From Clostridiales bacterium (GTDB taxonomy: Bacteria; Bacillota; Clostridia; Saccharofermentanales; UBA5734): a DNA stretch of 8,526 nucleotides. Where the stretch lies: positions 1 through 8,526 of the forward strand of contig SLMY01000161.1 of NCBI GenBank assembly GCA_007133255.1, written 5' to 3'. Made by a program: the position numbers and the translations under genes. This document shows positions 6,428 to 8,526 of the stretch, piece after piece. How positions within the stretch are numbered: position 1 is the stretch's first letter; each line of letters opens with the position of its first letter. A model generated the notes under the pieces. It saw nothing but the letters and a program-made list of their open reading frames with translations, was not told where the DNA came from and did no database searches.

Positions 6428-7636
6428 TTATGAAATCAGATCAGGAAGCCGGATAATTTTATCAGCCAGATCATCTGCGAAAACATCCAGGCGCTTCAGA
6501 TCATCTTCAGTCGGCAGTCCCTTTGCCTGGACAGGCTCAAGACGCTGCGCTTTCAGATTGGGTGTTAAAAGATCAAGTGTCTTAACAGCCTGAGAAGACC
6601 AGCCGTAAGATCCAACCACACCCATGAAACGTGTCTGCGGCCGGATCGCGTTGGCGATCATGGCCGCGTAGGCGATATTAGGATGAGGCCCGGTTAAAAC
6701 TGTTGGTGTGGCGAAAACCATGGCTGCCGCGTCTACCAGATCAGTTATAAAATGACCGGTTTCAACTGTCAGGCTGTCAAGTTCATGACCCAGGTCACGA
6801 CAAATAATCGACAGACCTTTCTGGGACAGTTTGATTGCCAGGCGTTCGACCATCACGCGTGTGCTGTCATGCATGCTGATGTAAGGGATTGTCACCATTT
6901 TCTTGACGCCCTTGCTGGTCCAGCGTTCATAACGGCGAAGAATCATGTCAGGATCGTACCAGACAGGACCATGGGCCGGCGCGATCATGCGCGGACCCAT
7001 CTCACGAACACGTTTAGTGTAGCTCGCGATTTTCTGGCTGAACGGCATCATGATCTCAGCATAATACGTTTTAGCCGTATAGCGCTGTTCAGAACTGGCA
7101 GTTGAAAACGCTTTATCGGTTGAAAAATGAGAACCGAACAGATCACTCGAGAAAAGAATATTCTCTTCCACAAGATGAACCATCATATTATCAGGCCAGT
7201 GCGCGAAAGGAATCATAGTGAACTTCAGGGTTCTGCCGCCCAGATCCAGAGAATCACCTTCTTCAACTACTTTTACTTTCTCTGGTTCAATATGAAGATG
7301 GGTGTGCAGCATCTCCTGTATTTTCGCGCTGCCGACGATCTGCGCCATCGGAAATCTGCGCAGCACATCAGGATTACTGCCTGAATGATCCTGCTCAGTA
7401 TGCAGATTGATCAGATAATCAATTTTTTTAATGCCTGTTTCCTTTAAGTTTCTGAGCAGTGTACTCTTTTTAGCCGGATCAACCGCGTCAATCAGGGCGG
7501 TTTTCTCTTTTCCGATCACGAGGTAAGCGTTATAGGTTGTACCATGAGGTGTTGGCATCAGGCTGTCAAATAAAACGCGATCAGGATCATTGGCGCCAAC
7601 CTGCAAAACGTTCTCACATATATTCATTACGGGCAT
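6428..7636 (-). CDS. fprA: FprA-type flavodiiron protein (O2/NO reductase)
   Basis: This cytoplasmic enzyme of anaerobes reduces O2 to water and/or NO to N2O, using electrons from rubredoxin. The 402 residues match the two-domain class A length. The metallo-beta-lactamase-like domain (about 1-245) carries a complete diiron ligand set: H79, E81, D83 and H84 in HTEQDHSG, H146 in AHWPDNM, D165 in FSSDLFG and H222 in PAHG. The flavodoxin domain (about 247-400) has the FMN phosphate loop SMHDST at 254-259, then ATPTVLTGPHPN and the GSYGWSSQAVK segment typical of the family. No extra rubredoxin or flavin-reductase domain is fused; the rubredoxin is a separate gene directly upstream on the same strand. 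The ATG at 7636-7634 has AAGGAGA 7 bases before it. Sequence cannot tell O2 from NO preference. Confidence 0.96.
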   Translation of the reverse strand: MPVMNICENVLQVGANDPDRVLFDSLMPTPHGTTYNAYLVIGKEKTALIDAVDPAKKSTLLRNLKETGIKKIDYLINLHTEQDHSGSNPDVLRRFPMAQIVGSAKIQEMLHTHLHIEPEKVKVVEEGDSLDLGGRTLKFTMIPFAHWPDNMMVHLVEENILFSSDLFGSHFSTDKAFSTASSEQRYTAKTYYAEIMMPFSQKIASYTKRVREMGPRMIAPAHGPVWYDPDMILRRYERWTSKGVKKMVTIPYISMHDSTRVMVERLAIKLSQKGLSIICRDLGHELDSLTVETGHFITDLVDAAAMVFATPTVLTGPHPNIAYAAMIANAIRPQTRFMGVVGSYGWSSQAVKTLDLLTPNLKAQRLEPVQAKGLPTEDDLKRLDVFADDLADKIIRLPDLIS

Positions 7637-7660
7637 TTCGATCTCTCCTTAAAATAATAA

Positions 7661-7728
7661 ACCTGGCAATCCAGCGTCACCAGATAACCAGGTCTTTTGA
7701 TGTTCATCTCCAGTAAACTGGATATCTG
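7661..7728 (-). promoter_or_regulatory. Competing stem-loops between rubredoxin and flavodiiron genes
   Basis: Three pairings are possible in the 121-base gap, two of them exclusive with the first. (a) 7681-7691 with 7718-7728, ten of eleven pairs, a long stem. (b) TCCAG/CTGGA at 7709-7713 and 7718-7722, a small hairpin. (c) CCAGGT at 7688-7693 with ACCTGG at 7661-7666, followed in the minus direction by TTTATTATTTT just before the fprA ribosome binding site. Forming (a) blocks (c), which is the logic of an attenuator. Stem (c) has a 21-base loop and is weak, so mRNA processing or stabilisation is equally possible. Confidence 0.35.
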
Positions 7729-7757
7729 TTATCAGCGAAAGACATGCAGTAAAATAA

Positions 7758-7916
7758 TCATGCTTCGCTGAAATCTTCTTTGCTGGCACCGCATAACGGA
7801 CAAACCCAGTCATCTGGCAGATCTTCAAACGCTGTACCGGGAGCTACACCAGAGTCCGGGTCGCCTGACAGCGGATCATAAACATAACCGCAAAGATTGC
7901 ATACATACTTTTTCAT
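7758..7916 (-). CDS. Rubredoxin
   Basis: This small cytoplasmic electron carrier has one iron bound by four cysteines. I translated 52 residues from ATG 7916-7914 to TGA 7760-7758. The two knuckles are CNLCGYVYDP (C6, C9) and CPLCGA (C39, C42), with the usual aromatic and acidic positions between them (Y11, Y13, FEDLPDDWVCP). Length and spacing are those of classic clostridial rubredoxins. It is the first gene of an apparent two-gene unit with the flavodiiron protein, its standard electron acceptor. A GAGG site lies about 8 bases before the ATG and a strong promoter about 50 bases before it. The gene is easily missed by length cut-offs. The NADH:rubredoxin reductase that would complete the chain is not in the window. 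Confidence 0.97.
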   Translation of the reverse strand: MKKYVCNLCGYVYDPLSGDPDSGVAPGTAFEDLPDDWVCPLCGASKEDFSEA

Positions 7917-7966
7917 GAAATTGCCTCACTTTCAGATGCTTTTTAGATACATAAGGTATCGCGTAT

Positions 7967-7995
7967 ATTATAACCTTATTCCCATGTATTGACCA
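7967..7995 (-). promoter_or_regulatory. Promoter of the rubredoxin-flavodiiron operon
   Basis: The minus strand has a perfect TATAAT at 7967-7972 and TGGTCA (four of six matches to TTGACA) at 7990-7995 with a 17-base spacer. The start would be near 7960, about 44 bases before the rubredoxin ATG. The perfect -10 with a weak -35 suits a promoter helped by an activator; see the inverted repeat at 8004-8022. Confidence 0.7.
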
Positions 7996-8003
7996 GATCT
8001 AAT

Positions 8004-8022
8004 CAGATAAAGTCATTATCTG
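8004..8022. promoter_or_regulatory. Perfect inverted repeat upstream of the rubredoxin promoter, operator candidate
   Basis: CAGATAA (8004-8010) and TTATCTG (8016-8022) are exact reverse complements separated by AGTCA. The centre (8013) is about 53 bases upstream of the predicted start, a distance used by activators acting from upstream of the -35 box. It does not match the PerR, Fur or Rex consensus that I know. As RNA the stem is AT-rich with no T-run, so it is unlikely to be the yhbY terminator. Confidence 0.45.
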
Positions 8023-8032
8023 GAAGAATTTT

Positions 8033-8047
8033 GTTACGCAGCATAAC
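8033..8047 (-). terminator. Small stem-loop after yhbY, weak terminator candidate
   Basis: In the minus-strand RNA, GUUAUG pairs with CGUAAC (one G-U pair) around a CUG loop, 43 bases after the yhbY stop, followed by AAAAUUCUU. It is the only hairpin between yhbY and the operator-like repeat. The T-run is poor, so some readthrough into the rubredoxin operon is possible. Confidence 0.25.
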
Positions 8048-8089
8048 TTGAATTTAATGGATTCGGCCGGCAGTAACACTCAGATTGGA

Positions 8090-8392
8090 TTAAGGCAGCT
8101 GAAGTGATTGTCCCTTTTTCGCCAGTTTTTCTGAGTAGCGATATAAAACAAATTTGCGCCCGATAATCTGAACAACTTGTGCTCCTGTCGTTTCGGCCAG
8201 CTGATGGGCGATATCCGTTACATGTCCGTCAACAGATTTCTGAAGAGAGACTTTTAACAGTTCATGTGTTGTCAGCATCTCATCCAGACCTTCTGCCAGA
8301 TTTTCCGACAATTCGTTCTTACCAACCTGAAACCGGCTTGGCATCTGGTTCGCCTGAGATCTGAGCCAGGCTCTTTGTTTACTTGTTAACAT
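8090..8392 (-). CDS. yhbY: YhbY-type CRM-domain RNA-binding protein (ribosome assembly)
   Basis: The 100-residue protein is a single CRM (YhbY) domain over its whole length. It begins MLTSKQRAWLRSQA, then has FQVGKNELSENL at 21-32 (the KGxxL-like loop of the family), ELLKVSL at 44-50, and ends with the conserved AQVVQIIGRKFVLYR at 71-85. YhbY and Bacillus YqeI associate with precursors of the large ribosomal subunit. It begins 7 bases after the Obg stop codon, and its GAGG ribosome binding site overlaps that TGA, so translation is coupled to Obg, the usual pairing. In many Firmicutes nadD or its neighbours follow; here the next gene is rubredoxin. Confidence 0.93.
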   Translation of the reverse strand: MLTSKQRAWLRSQANQMPSRFQVGKNELSENLAEGLDEMLTTHELLKVSLQKSVDGHVTDIAHQLAETTGAQVVQIIGRKFVLYRYSEKLAKKGQSLQLP

Positions 8393-8399
8393 AGTATCC

Positions 8400-8526
8400 T
8401 CACTTTATAAAATCAAATGAAAGGTCGTACATCACAACCTGATCACCTTCTTCAATACCTGCATCCTCTAGCGCGGCGATCACGCCTTTACGGCGGATCA
8501 GACGCTGAAAATACTGTACAGACTCA
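8400..8526 (-). CDS. obg: Obg GTPase, C-terminal end (gene cut by window edge)
   Basis: The frame entering from the right edge encodes 41 residues and stops with TGA at 8402-8400. It reads like the C-terminal OCT domain of Firmicutes Obg: VQYFQRLIRRKGVIAAL, a Gly-containing turn, EEGDQV, then a closing hydrophobic strand DLSFDFIK, the usual F.F ending. Obg is an essential GTPase for large-subunit ribosome assembly and stress signalling. The GTPase domain lies outside the window, so the call rests on this short tail and on the adjacency to yhbY, a common partner. Confidence 0.85.
   Translation of the reverse strand, partial: ESVQYFQRLIRRKGVIAALEDAGIEEGDQVVMYDLSFDFIK

Noticed and set aside
7103..7116. 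Sequence close to a catabolite-responsive element (TGAAAACGCTTTAT)
   Set aside because: It fits 12 of 14 positions of the consensus but lies inside the flavodiiron coding region, far from any promoter, and is explained by the codons there.
6752..7384. Two plus-strand frames opposite the flavodiiron gene
   Set aside because: They are antisense to a gene with all catalytic ligands intact, rich in His and Arg, and lack ribosome binding sites.
1..8526. Mobile elements, CRISPR arrays, toxin-antitoxin, phage or defence systems
   Set aside because: I found no transposase, integrase, spaced direct repeats or defence domains, and every sizeable reading frame is accounted for by the genes listed.

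Overview
The window looks like chromosomal DNA from a low- to mid-GC Gram-positive anaerobe of the Clostridia or a related Firmicutes group. The reasons are a DUF4364-type protein (a family I know mainly from Clostridia), a rubredoxin next to an FprA-type flavodiiron protein, a heterodimeric multidrug-type ABC exporter of the Bacillus BmrC/BmrD kind, and AGGAGG-like ribosome binding sites. The species cannot be named from this. There are nine protein genes: seven complete and one cut by each window edge. I see no rRNA or tRNA gene, insertion sequence, phage gene or CRISPR array.

Layout. 1-515 (-) is the N-terminal 171 residues of UDP-glucose 4-epimerase (GalE). 516-913 is a roughly 400-base divergent regulatory region with a candidate galE promoter, a perfect 8-bp inverted repeat and a possible short leader peptide overlapping a nested hairpin. 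914-4623 (+) holds two half-size ABC exporter genes that overlap by ATGA. Their nucleotide-binding motifs deviate in a complementary way, so they should form one asymmetric heterodimer. 4683-5414 (-) is a class I SAM-dependent methyltransferase with a clear promoter. 5415-5657 is a divergent spacer with two strong hairpins. 5658-6344 (+) is a DUF4364-like winged-helix protein that starts at TTG. 6345-6427 separates two convergent genes and contains two stem-loops.

6428-7916 (-) is an oxygen/NO-defence pair: a 52-residue rubredoxin followed by a flavodiiron protein. It is driven by a promoter with a perfect TATAAT box, and a perfect inverted repeat lies just upstream. The roughly 120-base gap between the two genes can fold into competing stems. 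8090-8526 (-) holds a YhbY-type RNA-binding protein directly behind the C-terminus of the ribosome-assembly GTPase Obg.

How the parts work together. Rubredoxin would pass electrons to the flavodiiron protein, which reduces O2 to water and/or NO to N2O. The two ABC half-transporters form one drug or lipid exporter. Obg and YhbY both act in large-subunit ribosome assembly. GalE, the methyltransferase and the DUF4364 protein are single genes with no evident link to their neighbours. I found no convincing new multi-gene system. The most interesting leads are regulatory: the exporter leader, the inverted repeat at the rubredoxin promoter, and the stems between rubredoxin and flavodiiron protein.
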